Shown piece by piece: positions 42,489-51,582 of a stretch of 64,000 nucleotides of DNA. This DNA is from Variovorax sp. OV700 (GTDB lineage: Bacteria > Pseudomonadota > Gammaproteobacteria > Burkholderiales > Burkholderiaceae_C), in the NCBI RefSeq assembly GCF_900099805.1, contig NZ_FNDR01000011.1, forward strand, positions 1-64,000, in the 5' to 3' direction. The notes beneath the pieces were generated by a model. It did no database searches and was not told where the DNA came from. It saw only the letters and a list, made by a program, of their open reading frames with translations. The first letter of the stretch is position 1, and every line of letters begins with the position of its first letter. The position numbers were made by a program, and so were the translations under genes.

Positions 42489-43793
42489 TCAATGGTGCTT
42501 GTCGCTGCGGGCGATGGCGAGCAGGTGCTCGACTTCTTCGGGGTACTTGCGCAGGTTGTGATGATGCCAGCGCTGGATGAGCCACATGCAACCGGCCACC
42601 ACGCCGCCGAAGGCGCCGATGGCCGCGAAGGCCGACAGGCCCAGGCCGGTGCAGGCGCTGTAGAAGCCGCCGAGCAGCAGGATGCAGGCCTGCTCGTTGA
42701 AGTTCTGCACGGCGATCGAGCGGCCCGCGCCCATCAGGTTGTGGCCGCGGTGCTGCAGCAGCGCGTTCATCGGCACCACCAGGAAGCCGCCCAGCCCGCC
42801 CAGAAGGATGAGGAAGGGCACGGCGATCCAGACATTGCTGATGAGGTTCATGCTGATCACCAGCAGGCCCATGCCGATGCCCATGGGAATGACGCGCGTG
42901 GCCATGTCCAGCCGCATGCGCATCGAGGCGACGATGGCGCCCACCGCCATGCCGATGGTGACCACGCCGGTGAGCGCCGTGGCCTGCGTGGTGTTGTAGT
43001 TGAGCGCGAGCGCGGCCCAGGCCAGCACGATGTACTTGAGGTTGGCGCCGGCGCCCCAGAAAAGCGTGGTGGTGGAGAGCGAGATCTGGCCGAGCTTGTC
43101 GCGCCACAGGCGTGCGTTGCAGTGCCAGAAATCGGGCAGCAGCGAGAGCATGTTGCGCCCCAGGCCGTGCGCCGGATCGGCCCGCAGCGGCCGCATCTCG
43201 ACGCCGGTGTGCGGAATGCGCGTGTTGAACCAGGCCGCCAATGCATAGACGAAGATCAGCACCGAGATGGCCGCCTCGGCCGGCGAATCGACCCCGGTGT
43301 TGATCAGCGGGATGTCGATGGACAGCAATTGGCTCGAGACCGCATGGCCCACCAGCGAACCGCCGAGCACGATGCCCAGGAGAATCGATGCGATCGTCAG
43401 GCCTTCGATCCAGCCGTTGGCTTTTACCAACTGCGAAGCCGGCAGCAGCTCGGTCAGGATGCCGTACTTGGCGGGCGAATAGGCTGCGGCGCCAAGCCCC
43501 ACGATCGAGTACGACAAGAGCGGATGCGAGCCGAACAGCATCATCAGGCAGCCGACCACCTTGATCGCGTTGCTGATGAACATCACCCGCCCCTTGGGCA
43601 AGGCGTCTGCGAAGGCGCCCACCAGGGGCGCCAGCACCACGTAGAAGACCGCGAAGATCGGCACCAGCGCCGCGCGCTGCCATTCGGCCGCTCCCGTGCT
43701 TCGCATGAGTTCGACAGCGACGACGAAGATCGCGTTGTCGGCCAGCGACGAAAAGAACTGGGCCGACATGATCGTGTAGAAACCGCGCTTCAT
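42489..43793 (-). CDS. lplT: Lysophospholipid transporter LplT
   Basis: 434 residues from ATG 43793, where the conserved MKRGFYTIMSAQFFSSLADNA begins; the open frame continues upstream without family sequence. MFS topology with about twelve helices; LADNAIFVVA and SPAKYGILTELLP are characteristic of LplT. It flips lysophosphatidylethanolamine into the inner leaflet for re-acylation. Divergent from alr, a common pairing in Burkholderiales. Confidence 0.9.
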   Translation of the reverse strand: MKRGFYTIMSAQFFSSLADNAIFVVAVELMRSTGAAEWQRAALVPIFAVFYVVLAPLVGAFADALPKGRVMFISNAIKVVGCLMMLFGSHPLLSYSIVGLGAAAYSPAKYGILTELLPASQLVKANGWIEGLTIASILLGIVLGGSLVGHAVSSQLLSIDIPLINTGVDSPAEAAISVLIFVYALAAWFNTRIPHTGVEMRPLRADPAHGLGRNMLSLLPDFWHCNARLWRDKLGQISLSTTTLFWGAGANLKYIVLAWAALALNYNTTQATALTGVVTIGMAVGAIVASMRMRLDMATRVIPMGIGMGLLVISMNLISNVWIAVPFLILLGGLGGFLVVPMNALLQHRGHNLMGAGRSIAVQNFNEQACILLLGGFYSACTGLGLSAFAAIGAFGGVVAGCMWLIQRWHHHNLRKYPEEVEHLLAIARSDKHH

Positions 43794-43963
43794 CGATGGG
43801 CTGGCTGGCCAGGAAGATTGCTGGCAGTAGTGAGAAAGTGTCGCGACTTTTGGCGAATGGGCGGTTATAGCATGGGGGTACGACGGCGAAATCAGCGTTG
43901 CCACCCTGGACGGCCCTGCTTCCGAAGGTGCTAAAACCCCGTCTTCACCATCCGACATTTGCC

Positions 43964-45064
43964 ATGCCGCGCCCCATTCTCGCCACTGTTCACACCGCCG
44001 CGCTTCGCCACAACCTCGATCGGGCGCGCCGCGCCGCGCTCGATGCCCGCGTCTGGGCCGTGGTCAAGGCCAATGCCTACGGCCATGGCATCGAGCGCGT
44101 ATATGAAGGCCTGCGCGGAGCCGACGGCTTTGCCTTGCTCGACCTGGCCGAGGCCGAACGGGTGCGCGCACTCGGCTGGCGCGGCCCGGTGCTGCTGCTC
44201 GAGGGCGTGTTCGATGCGCGCGACCTGGAGCTGTGCTCGCGGCTGGACCTGTGGCACACCGTGCACTGCGACGAGCAGATCGACATGCTCGCGGCCCACA
44301 AGACGCTCAAGCCGCAGCGCGTGTTCCTCAAGATGAATTCCGGCATGAACCGCCTGGGATTCGCGCCCGAGCGCTTCGGCTCCGCCTGGACGCGCCTGAA
44401 CGCGCTGCCGCAGGTCGACGAGATTTCGCTGATGACGCATTTCAGCGACGCCGACGGCGCGCGCGGCATCGCGCACCAGCTGGCGGTGTTCGAGCGCGTC
44501 ACGCACGACCTGCCGGGCGAGCGCTCCATTGCCAACAGCGCCGCCACCCTGCGCCACGCCGAGCAGACCCGCGGCGACTGGGTGCGCCCCGGCATCCTGC
44601 TGTACGGCAGCGCGCCCGACTTTCCTCAGCACGACGCTGCGCACTGGCAGCTGCAGCCCACCATGACGCTGTCGACCAAACTGATCGGTGTGCAGACGCT
44701 CCAGGCCGGCGACACCATCGGCTACGGCTCCAACTTCACCGCCGACGGTCCGCTCGCCATCGGCGTGGCCGCGGTCGGCTACGCCGACGGCTATCCGCGC
44801 CACTGCAACACCGGCACACCGGTGCTGGTGAACGGCGTGCGCACCCGCATGCTGGGCCGCGTGAGCATGGACATGATCACCGTCGACCTCACGCCCGTGC
44901 CCGACGCGAAGTTCGGCGCCGAGGTCACGCTGTGGGGCCGCTCGGCCGTCACGGGTGCGGTGCTGCCCATCGACGAGGTCGCGCAGGCCGCCGGCACCAT
45001 CGGCTATGAACTCATGTGCGCGGTGGCGCCGCGCGTGCCCTTCGCTCCGGCCGACGACGAATGA
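43964..45064 (+). CDS. alr: Alanine racemase
   Basis: 366 residues from ATG 43964. The PLP lysine is Lys35 in WAVVKANAYGHG; the catalytic tyrosine region lies in the C-terminal domain, and GYADGYPRH and RVSMDMITVDLT are in place. Interconverts L- and D-alanine for peptidoglycan. Upstream in-frame codons to 43898 show no conservation. The stop overlaps the next gene as ATGA, so the small membrane protein is co-translated. Confidence 0.95.
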   Translation: MPRPILATVHTAALRHNLDRARRAALDARVWAVVKANAYGHGIERVYEGLRGADGFALLDLAEAERVRALGWRGPVLLLEGVFDARDLELCSRLDLWHTVHCDEQIDMLAAHKTLKPQRVFLKMNSGMNRLGFAPERFGSAWTRLNALPQVDEISLMTHFSDADGARGIAHQLAVFERVTHDLPGERSIANSAATLRHAEQTRGDWVRPGILLYGSAPDFPQHDAAHWQLQPTMTLSTKLIGVQTLQAGDTIGYGSNFTADGPLAIGVAAVGYADGYPRHCNTGTPVLVNGVRTRMLGRVSMDMITVDLTPVPDAKFGAEVTLWGRSAVTGAVLPIDEVAQAAGTIGYELMCAVAPRVPFAPADDE

Positions 45065-45798
45065 AGGTGCTCTCCAACTGGCGCTCGGTGCGCCTGTGGG
45101 AGACGCAGCTCGAGCGCGACCTGCACCGCAACTACAGCCTGCGCACGCACGGCATCCTGATCGGCACCTTCACGCTGCTGCTGATGTGGGCCGTGTCGGC
45201 GCTGCAGATGCATGTGCTCGACGTGCAGTCGCTGGCAGTGCGCTATTTGCTCACGCTGGGCGTGGGCTATCTCGGCTACCTGCTGGTGCTGCGCTGGTGG
45301 GCCAGGCGGCTGGTGGAGAACCGGGCCGACTTCAACGTCGACGGGGGCGACATCGCCGATGCGGCTGACTTCGCGCTTGATGCGGGCGGCAGCAGCCCGG
45401 CAAGCAGCGCCGAGGGAAGCGCGCTGTCCGACGCAGCCAGCGGTGCGCTCGACGTGGCGGGCGCCGCCGACGAAGGCGCCATTGTCGTGGTGCCGGTGGT
45501 CGCCATCTTCCTGATTTGCACCGCCATCGTGCTCGGCGCCGGCTCGCTCGTGCTGCTTTACTTCAGCTGGGACGCGCTGCTGGCGGTGGCCGTCGAGGTG
45601 GCGTTCTCGTACGTGTCGGCCCGGGCCGCGGTGCGCGTGGCGCGCGAGGGCTGGCTGATGGCGGCCGTGCGGCTGACCTGGAAGCCGCTGCTCGGCGCGG
45701 TGGTCTGCGCTGTGGCTTTGGGTGCCGTGCTCGACCACTTCATGCCCCAGGTCAACTCCTTGCCGGAGGCCGTGCGGACCCTGCTGAAGAAGCACTGA
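45061..45798 (+). CDS. Membrane protein coupled to alr
   Basis: 245 residues, ATG 45061 overlapping the alr stop. Four or five hydrophobic segments: about 31-50, 61-80, 140-165, 166-185 and 205-225. Between the second and third is an acidic Ala/Gly/Ser/Asp loop of ~50 residues. I do not recognise a family. The 3' end overlaps that of the LysR gene on the other strand by 47 bp. Confidence 0.75.
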   Translation: MKVLSNWRSVRLWETQLERDLHRNYSLRTHGILIGTFTLLLMWAVSALQMHVLDVQSLAVRYLLTLGVGYLGYLLVLRWWARRLVENRADFNVDGGDIADAADFALDAGGSSPASSAEGSALSDAASGALDVAGAADEGAIVVVPVVAIFLICTAIVLGAGSLVLLYFSWDALLAVAVEVAFSYVSARAAVRVAREGWLMAAVRLTWKPLLGAVVCAVALGAVLDHFMPQVNSLPEAVRTLLKKH

Positions 45799-46732
45799 GT
45801 TTCTTACGGCTGCCGCCCTGGGTGGCCATCGCGTCAAGCAGGTGGTCGATCAGCACCCGGCACTTGGGCACGGTGAAACGGCTGGGCGGATAGAGGATGT
45901 AGGCGTGCCCGTGGTAGTTGCCCTGGAACGCCCAGTCGGCCAGCACCTGCACGACGCTTCCGTCTTTCAGCGCCTGCTGCGCCATGAAGGCCGGCACGCA
46001 GGCCACGCCCAGGCCCGCGAGCGCGGCTTCGAGCCGCACCTCGCTGTGGTTGGAGACATAGCGGCCCCGCACCACCACCTCAGCTTCGTCTTCGTCGCCC
46101 TTCCTGAAGCACCAATGGTTGTCCCGCTCGTGTTCGCCGAGCGAGAGGCAGCTGTGCGCGAGCAGGTCGCGCGGGTGTTCGATGGCGTTGCCCTCTGCCA
46201 GGTAGCGCGGCGAGGCGCACAGGATGTGTGCGACCGGCATCAGCTGCCGCGCCACCAGCCCTTCGGGCGGCTTCGTCGTCAGCCGCACCACCAGGTCCAC
46301 GCCTTCGCGGATCGGATCGATGTTGCGGTCGTCCACGATGAGCTGCACGTCGACCTCGGGATGGCGCTGCAGGAAGTCGAGGATGTGCGGATGCAGCACG
46401 CGCCGCGCAAAGGCCTTCGGCGCGCTGATGCGCACCAGCCCGCTCGGCTTTTTCGAGAACTGCTGAGCGATGTCCATCGTGCCTTGCGCCGCCAGCACCA
46501 GTTCGCGGCACCGCGCGAAGGCCTCGACGCCGGGCTCGGTCAGGCGCAGCTGGCGCGTGGTGCGCTGGATCAGCTGCACGCCGATTTCCTTTTCCAGGCG
46601 CTTCACCTGCCGGCTCGCGGCCGAGGGCGTCATGCCCAGCAGATCGGCCGCTGCGGAGAAGCTGCCCAGCTCGGCGACCCGCAGGAAGGTCACCATCTCC
46701 GGCAGCACTTTGAGAAATGAATTCGTTCCCAC
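45752..46732 (-). CDS. LysR-family regulator (CrgA/AaeR-like group)
   Basis: 326 residues from GTG 46732, which gives the family N-terminus LKVLPEMVTFLRVAELGSFSA; ATG 46696 would cut into the first helix. The helix-turn-helix (AAADLLGMTPSAASRQVKRLE) is followed by a full effector domain. Divergent from an EamA transporter gene, 94 bp apart, with a perfect dyad between them (46784-46807). It probably regulates that exporter and itself. The C-terminus is Ser/Arg-rich. Confidence 0.9.
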   Translation of the reverse strand: MGTNSFLKVLPEMVTFLRVAELGSFSAAADLLGMTPSAASRQVKRLEKEIGVQLIQRTTRQLRLTEPGVEAFARCRELVLAAQGTMDIAQQFSKKPSGLVRISAPKAFARRVLHPHILDFLQRHPEVDVQLIVDDRNIDPIREGVDLVVRLTTKPPEGLVARQLMPVAHILCASPRYLAEGNAIEHPRDLLAHSCLSLGEHERDNHWCFRKGDEDEAEVVVRGRYVSNHSEVRLEAALAGLGVACVPAFMAQQALKDGSVVQVLADWAFQGNYHGHAYILYPPSRFTVPKCRVLIDHLLDAMATQGGSRKKLSASSAGSARPPARS

Positions 46733-46783
46733 GGCGCAAGGGTCCTGTTCCGGCCGACGGCTGTTCGGCCCGTGTGATGCCCG

Positions 46784-46807
46784 GAACAATTCTTTCTTTT
46801 ATTGTTC
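46784..46807. promoter_or_regulatory. LysR-type operator between regulator and EamA gene
   Basis: GAACAAT (46784-46790) and ATTGTTC (46801-46807) form a perfect seven-base dyad around ten bases, matching the T-N11-A style of LysR-type sites. It lies centrally in the 94-bp divergent gap, 20 bp before the EamA ATG and 52 bp before the regulator GTG. The AT-rich centre stands out from the local GC-rich sequence. Confidence 0.55.
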
Positions 46808-46826
46808 AGGACGGTGGGCCGACAGT

Positions 46827-47774
46827 ATGGATTCAAAGCAGGTGCGCGGCATTGCCCCGGTCGCATGGGGCGGGAGAAAGTGGGCCGGCATCGGCGCCGC
46901 CGAGATCATGCTGCTGCTCGTGGCAGCCGTGTGGGGCGGCAGCTATGCGGTGGCCAAACAGGCCACGCAGCAGTTGCCCGTGCTGGAGTTCATCGCTCTG
47001 CGTTTCAGTCTGACCTTCGTCGTGCTGCTGCCGGCGCTCAAGCCGCTCTTCAACGCGCAATGGCGGCAAGGCATTGCGGTGGGCGGCCTGCTCGGCGCCA
47101 ACCTGCTGGCGATCTTCGTCTGCGAGACCTTCGGCGTGTCGCTCACCACGGCGAGCAACGCCGCGTTCCTGATCAGCCTGTGCGTGGCGCTCACGCCTTT
47201 TGTCGAATGGTGGCTGCTCGGGCGGCGGCCGGAACGGCGCATGTTCTGGGCGGCGGGCCTGTCGGCGGCGGGCGCCGCCATGCTGTCGGCCACTTCGCCC
47301 GCGGACATCTCGGTGGGGTGGGGCGACGGCCTGATGGTGATCGCCGCTTTCCTGCGCGCCGTGATGGTCTGCATGACGCGAAAGCTCGCCGGCCGTCATT
47401 CGATGCCGGCGCTGACGCTGACCGCGGTGCAGTCGGGCGTGATGGCGCTCGGCGCGGCGGCGCTGTCGCTCGCCGTGTCGAAGGGCGCGTGGCACATGCC
47501 GCCTGCCACGGCCTCCTTCTGGTGGGGCATGGCCTACCTCGTGCTGCTGTGCACGGTCTTCGCGTTCTTCGCGCAGAACCATGCGGCCTCGCGTTCGAGC
47601 CCGAGCCGGGTGTCGCTGCTGATGGGCAGCGAACCGGTGTTCGGCGCGGTGATCGCGGTGTATGGGTTCGGGGAGGCGGTCGGGGCCTGGGGTTGGATCG
47701 GCGGGTTGCTGATCGTGGTGGCGGCCTGGTGGGTGACGATGCCGCAGTCCGCCGAGTCGCTGCGCATTCCGTGA
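46827..47774 (+). CDS. EamA/DMT-family transporter under LysR control
   Basis: 315 residues from ATG 46827. About ten hydrophobic helices in two EamA repeats (MLLLVAAVWGGSYAVAKQAT in the first; SRVSLLMGSEPVFGAVIAVY in the second). RhtA/YedA-type exporters of small metabolites are the nearest general likeness; no substrate is indicated. A dyad operator and a divergent LysR gene precede it. Confidence 0.87.
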   Translation: MDSKQVRGIAPVAWGGRKWAGIGAAEIMLLLVAAVWGGSYAVAKQATQQLPVLEFIALRFSLTFVVLLPALKPLFNAQWRQGIAVGGLLGANLLAIFVCETFGVSLTTASNAAFLISLCVALTPFVEWWLLGRRPERRMFWAAGLSAAGAAMLSATSPADISVGWGDGLMVIAAFLRAVMVCMTRKLAGRHSMPALTLTAVQSGVMALGAAALSLAVSKGAWHMPPATASFWWGMAYLVLLCTVFAFFAQNHAASRSSPSRVSLLMGSEPVFGAVIAVYGFGEAVGAWGWIGGLLIVVAAWWVTMPQSAESLRIP

Positions 47775-47847
47775 ATTTGTAGCGTGAATGGGTCGAGCGG
47801 ACCCCCTCCGGCCAAGGACAATCCCGGCCGGAGGAAGAACTGTGCAC

Positions 47848-48624
47848 ATGATCTTGAAGAAACGACTACACGCCGCTTTCGCCTGCGGCATTGCGCTGGC
47901 CACAGGCGGTTTTTCGGTGCATGCCGTCGAGCCTGAGGCATCGGCAGCCCCGTCCACGACGACCGCGGCAGACACCCCTGCTGTTCCCTCGCAAACCCGG
48001 CTGCTTTTCAGCCGCGGCTTCTACAAGCCCGGCATCGAGCGACTGCGCGTGGTCCGACGCGATGGCACGATCACGAACATCGTGGGACAGGTCGCATTAA
48101 GCGTCGCGGTCTCGGTGCTCACGGGAACGACGACCGTCGGCGCACAGGGCTTCACGAAGGACAACCTTGCCGGCGACACGCTGGAAGAACTCAAGGACGA
48201 TCCGCTCGGCGTCAATCCGGCCATCAGCGACCTGAATGATGCGTTGAGCAAGGTCGCCACCGACATCTATCGCAAGCGTGCCGAAACCGCGTATGCGACG
48301 GCCCTGAAGGATGGCTCCACGCGCGATGAAATCGAAGAGGCAAGGCAGGTTCAGAAGGAGGCCGACACGCCCCTGCATCCGGGCCCTTGGCATCTGGTCT
48401 ACGAAAACCTGGCGGGCTCGGACGAGCTGTTCCGCCTGAAGTTCGGCGCCGAACTCGGCCGCGCGGGCTTCATGCGCCCACCGTTCGCGTGCCTCTATCA
48501 ATCGGAGCCCGTCGCGTGGACGCAATGGAAGGCCAACAACTGGCAACGTCTGCGCGAGGAGCGCGCGAAGGCGGTGGCCGCCTGCACCGAGACGTTGGCC
48601 GCCACGCCTGAGAAGCGCTGGTGA
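47848..48624 (+). CDS. Exported protein of unknown function
   Basis: 258 residues from ATG 47848 (GTG 47842 is a possible start closer to GGAGGAAG). A signal peptide ends near VHA-VEP (residue 26), followed by a Thr/Ala/Pro-rich stretch. The body has two hydrophobic Val/Thr/Gly-rich strands (GQVALSVAVSVLTGTTTVGA) and then charged helices. One Cys lies near position 217 and another near 248. No family recognised. Convergent with panE, 15 bp apart. Confidence 0.7.
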   Translation: MILKKRLHAAFACGIALATGGFSVHAVEPEASAAPSTTTAADTPAVPSQTRLLFSRGFYKPGIERLRVVRRDGTITNIVGQVALSVAVSVLTGTTTVGAQGFTKDNLAGDTLEELKDDPLGVNPAISDLNDALSKVATDIYRKRAETAYATALKDGSTRDEIEEARQVQKEADTPLHPGPWHLVYENLAGSDELFRLKFGAELGRAGFMRPPFACLYQSEPVAWTQWKANNWQRLREERAKAVAACTETLAATPEKRW

Positions 48625-48639
48625 GCCGCGTGCTCGGAC

Positions 48640-49617
48640 TCAGTACAGCCCGAGCTGCCGCAGCTTCAAGCGGGCGAGGCCGAGCAGCGCATCGGTGAAC
48701 GGGGTGGCTACTCCGGTCAGCTCGCCCAGTTCCCGCACCACGGTCACCAGCGCATCGAGCTCCACCGACCGGCCGGCTTCCACGTCCTGCAGCATCGAGG
48801 TCTTGAACGCGCCGAGCTTCATCGTCACCGCATGCCGGTCTTCCGGGCTCTGCGTGATCTCGATGCCGATGCGCCGTCCGATCTCCTTCGCCTCGAGCAT
48901 CACGGCCGAGATGAAGCCGCGCACGTAATCGTCGCCCATGATCAGGTCGGTGGTGACGCCGGTCATCGCGCTGATCGGGTTGACCGTCATGTTGCCCCAG
49001 AGCTTGAACCACACGTCCTTCTGGATCTGCGGCGACAGCGTGGTGTCGAAGCCGGCGCTCTTGAGCAGCGCGACGAGCTCCTGTACACGCGGCGTGGCTT
49101 CGCCCGAAGGCTCGCCCACGATCAGCCCGTTGCCGAAGTGATGCCGTACCACGCCCGGCCCGTCGAGCGAGCAGCTCGCATGCACTACGCAGCCGACCAC
49201 GTTGCGCGCCGGAATGGCCTTGGCAATTGCGCCGTCCGGGTCGACGGCTGCCAAGCGGCGGCCGGTGATGGCCCCGCCGAAGCCGCCTTCGAGAAACCAC
49301 CACGGCACACCGTTCATCGCGACCAGCACGATCGTGTCGGGCCCGATCAGCGGCCCGATACGCTCGGCCACGCCGGCCAGTGCAGGCGCCTTCACGGCGA
49401 TGACCACCAGGTCTTGCACGCCCAGCGACTCGGGGTCGGCCACTGCGTTGACGGGCACACGCATGCGCACGTCGCCGCGCATCAATGAAAGGCCGCCCTG
49501 TTGCAGCGCGTCGAGCGTGGCGCCACGCGCCACCACGTTGAGGCGTTCACCGGCTTGCGCAAGGCCGGCGCCGATCCATCCGCCGATGGCGCCGGCGCCG
49601 TAAATGCAAATTTTCAT
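48640..49617 (-). CDS. Ketopantoate reductase family (PanE/ApbA-like) oxidoreductase
   Basis: 325 residues from ATG 49617. N-terminal NADP-binding Rossmann motif GAGAIGGWIG (residues 7-16); the catalytic lysine-asparagine pair region is in QKDVWFKLWGNMTVNP. Family members reduce 2-dehydropantoate, but this one is the last gene of an aromatic-catabolic operon (13 bp after the aldolase), so it more likely acts on another 2-oxo or 3-oxo acid. The C-terminal helical domain ends at residue 325. Confidence 0.85.
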   Translation of the reverse strand: MKICIYGAGAIGGWIGAGLAQAGERLNVVARGATLDALQQGGLSLMRGDVRMRVPVNAVADPESLGVQDLVVIAVKAPALAGVAERIGPLIGPDTIVLVAMNGVPWWFLEGGFGGAITGRRLAAVDPDGAIAKAIPARNVVGCVVHASCSLDGPGVVRHHFGNGLIVGEPSGEATPRVQELVALLKSAGFDTTLSPQIQKDVWFKLWGNMTVNPISAMTGVTTDLIMGDDYVRGFISAVMLEAKEIGRRIGIEITQSPEDRHAVTMKLGAFKTSMLQDVEAGRSVELDALVTVVRELGELTGVATPFTDALLGLARLKLRQLGLY

Positions 49618-49630
49618 GAAACTGGCTGCC

Positions 49631-50422
49631 TCAGTTGCGATAGCTCGGATCGAGACGGTCCACCTGGCGCACCAGGGCATCGAACACGTCCTGCCCTGCG
49701 CCGTGCTCGGGGCTGAACTGCAGCGCATCGCGCGTGCAGCGCTGCGCGATGTCCTCGCTCACCGGAATGGCCGCGCCCATCGAGAAGGTCGCCATCTGGA
49801 TCTCGCAGGCGCGTTGCAGCGTCCACAGAATCGCGAAGGTCTGGGGCAGAGTTTGCCCCCAGGCCAGCAAGCCATGGTTGCGCAGGATCACGGCGTTGCG
49901 GTTGCCGATGCTCCTGAGCAGGCGCGGGCCTTCGTCGGCATGGATGGTGATGCCCTCGAAGTCGTGGTACGCCACCATGCCGTGCAGCTGCGCGGTGTAG
50001 AAATTGGTCTGCTGCAGGCCGCCCTGCAGGCAGGCCACGGCCACGCCGGCCGTGGTGTGCGTGTGCATCACGCAGTGCGCGCCCGGCAGGCCGTCGTGGA
50101 TGGCCGCATGCACCGTGAAGCCGGCCGGGTTCACCGGATGGCTCGAACCGTCGAGCACCTTGCCCTGCAGGTCGATCTTCACCAGGTTGCTGGCCGTGAC
50201 CTCGCTGTAGTGCAGCCCGAAAGGGTTGATGAGGAACTGCTTTTCTCCACCCGTCACGCTGTCGGGCAGCCGCAACGTGATGTGGTTGTAGATCATCTCC
50301 GTCCAGCCCAGCATCGCGAACACGCGGTAGCAGGCCGCAAGCTGTTCGCGCGCGGCGCGCTCGTCCGGATGGATCGAGGGATGGACCAGCGCCGATGGCG
50401 CGATGGTGACGGGTGCGTTCAT
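49631..50422 (-). CDS. Class II aldolase/adducin-family protein
   Basis: 263 residues from ATG 50422, preceded by AAAGGAA. Zinc-binding His-x-His of the class II aldolase fold is seen in CVMHTHTTAG near 112-118, with RNHGLLAWG further on. The first ~25 residues are a Pro/Ala tail before the fold (REQLAACYRVFAMLGW). Family members cleave phosphorylated sugars or act as decarboxylases/aldolases on hydroxy acids. A dispersed repeat separates it from the Bug gene upstream, but the strand and spacing still fit one operon. Confidence 0.88.
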   Translation of the reverse strand: MNAPVTIAPSALVHPSIHPDERAAREQLAACYRVFAMLGWTEMIYNHITLRLPDSVTGGEKQFLINPFGLHYSEVTASNLVKIDLQGKVLDGSSHPVNPAGFTVHAAIHDGLPGAHCVMHTHTTAGVAVACLQGGLQQTNFYTAQLHGMVAYHDFEGITIHADEGPRLLRSIGNRNAVILRNHGLLAWGQTLPQTFAILWTLQRACEIQMATFSMGAAIPVSEDIAQRCTRDALQFSPEHGAGQDVFDALVRQVDRLDPSYRN

Positions 50423-50459
50423 TGCAGTTCCTTTCAGATGGTTTGCTCCTCGGCTTCCT

Positions 50460-50556
50460 GCGGGAAACACCGCGGAACCGGCTTTGCCGGGCCGCTGGTG
50501 TTGCCCCCTTGAGGGGGGAGTCGAGCTACACGAAGTGAGCGAGGTACGGGGGTGGG
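50460..50556 (+). repeat. Short dispersed repeat, copy 3
   Basis: Third copy of the ~97-bp element, same orientation as copy 2, placed between the Bug stop (50558) and the aldolase start inside the minus-strand operon. The central hairpin is CCCCCTTGAGGGGG. The ACACGAAGTGAGCGAGGTACG end differs a little from the other copies. Confidence 0.75.
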
Positions 50557-50557
50557 T

Positions 50558-51547
50558 CTATCCCTCCGCGGTGAAGCCGACTTCCTTGACGATCGGCGCC
50601 CACTTGGCGGTGTCTTTCTTCAGCAGGTCAGTCAGCTCCCCGGGCGTGGAAGACATGGCTTCCAGCCCGAAGGTGCCGAGCCCGTCGATCACGTCCTTCT
50701 GCGCGAGCGCGTTCTTCATCGCGGTGTTCAGCCGCGCGACCAGTTCCGGCGATGCCTTGGCGGGCAGGAAGAAGGCGAACCATTCGCTGTGCGCCATGTC
50801 GTTGATGCCCTGCTCGCCGAATGTCGGCACGTCGGGCGCGAAGCGGCTGCGCTTGGCGCCCGAAACGCCCAGGATGCGCACCTTGCCCGAGGCCAGGTGC
50901 TGCGTGATGTCGCCGATGGGGCCCGACACGGCCGAGATGTTGCCCCCCAGGAGGTCGAGCATGGCAGGCTGCGTGCCGCGGTAGGCCGCGTGCTTGAGCT
51001 CGGCGCCGCCCTTCTTGCCCAGCAGCGCGCCGATGAAGTGCGGCGTGGAACCCGCGGCGGGCGAACCGAAGTTGGCACCGGCCGGATTGGCCTTGGCCCA
51101 GGCCAGGAACTCGGGCACCGTCTTCACGCTGGCCGGCACCGCCGGCCCGACCGCAAAGCCGAAGTCGAAGATGCACGCGATGCTGACCGGCGTGAGGTCG
51201 ACCATCGGGTCGTACGGCAGTTTCTTGTAGATGTGCGGGTAGATCGTGAGGATCGAGGTCGGCGTTTGCAGGATGGTGGTGCCGTCGGCCGGCCGGCCCT
51301 TCACGTAGCTCACGGCGATCTGCCCGCCCGCGCCGGTGCGGTTTTCCACCACGGCCGCTTTGGCGTACTCGGGGCTGAGCTTTTGCGCAATGCGGCGGCA
51401 GGTGGTGTCCGAAGTGCCGCCGGCCGCAAAGCCGGTGACGATGGTGGCGGTTTCGATCGAGGCTTGCGCGAAGGCGTGCTGGCCCAGGCTCGCGAGCAGC
51501 GCCGAGGCGCCGGTTGTCTGCAGCATCTGGCGGCGGGTGAAGGTCAT
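50558..51547 (-). CDS. Bug-family (TctC-like) periplasmic solute receptor, first copy
   Basis: 329 residues from ATG 51547. The signal begins TRRQML and runs to FAQA near residue 28, a twin-arginine-type leader. The mature protein follows the Bug pattern (IVTGFAAGGTSDTTCRRIA, NRTGAGGQIAV, YDPMVDLTPV). Bug receptors bind small carboxylates, often with no transporter gene nearby, as here. It lies in the hpa operon between the dehydratase and the aldolase, so it may bind a substrate or intermediate. Confidence 0.9.
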   Translation of the reverse strand: MTFTRRQMLQTTGASALLASLGQHAFAQASIETATIVTGFAAGGTSDTTCRRIAQKLSPEYAKAAVVENRTGAGGQIAVSYVKGRPADGTTILQTPTSILTIYPHIYKKLPYDPMVDLTPVSIACIFDFGFAVGPAVPASVKTVPEFLAWAKANPAGANFGSPAAGSTPHFIGALLGKKGGAELKHAAYRGTQPAMLDLLGGNISAVSGPIGDITQHLASGKVRILGVSGAKRSRFAPDVPTFGEQGINDMAHSEWFAFFLPAKASPELVARLNTAMKNALAQKDVIDGLGTFGLEAMSSTPGELTDLLKKDTAKWAPIVKEVGFTAEG

Positions 51548-51582
51548 GGTTTGTCTCCGGGTGTTGATAGTGATTTCAGGGA

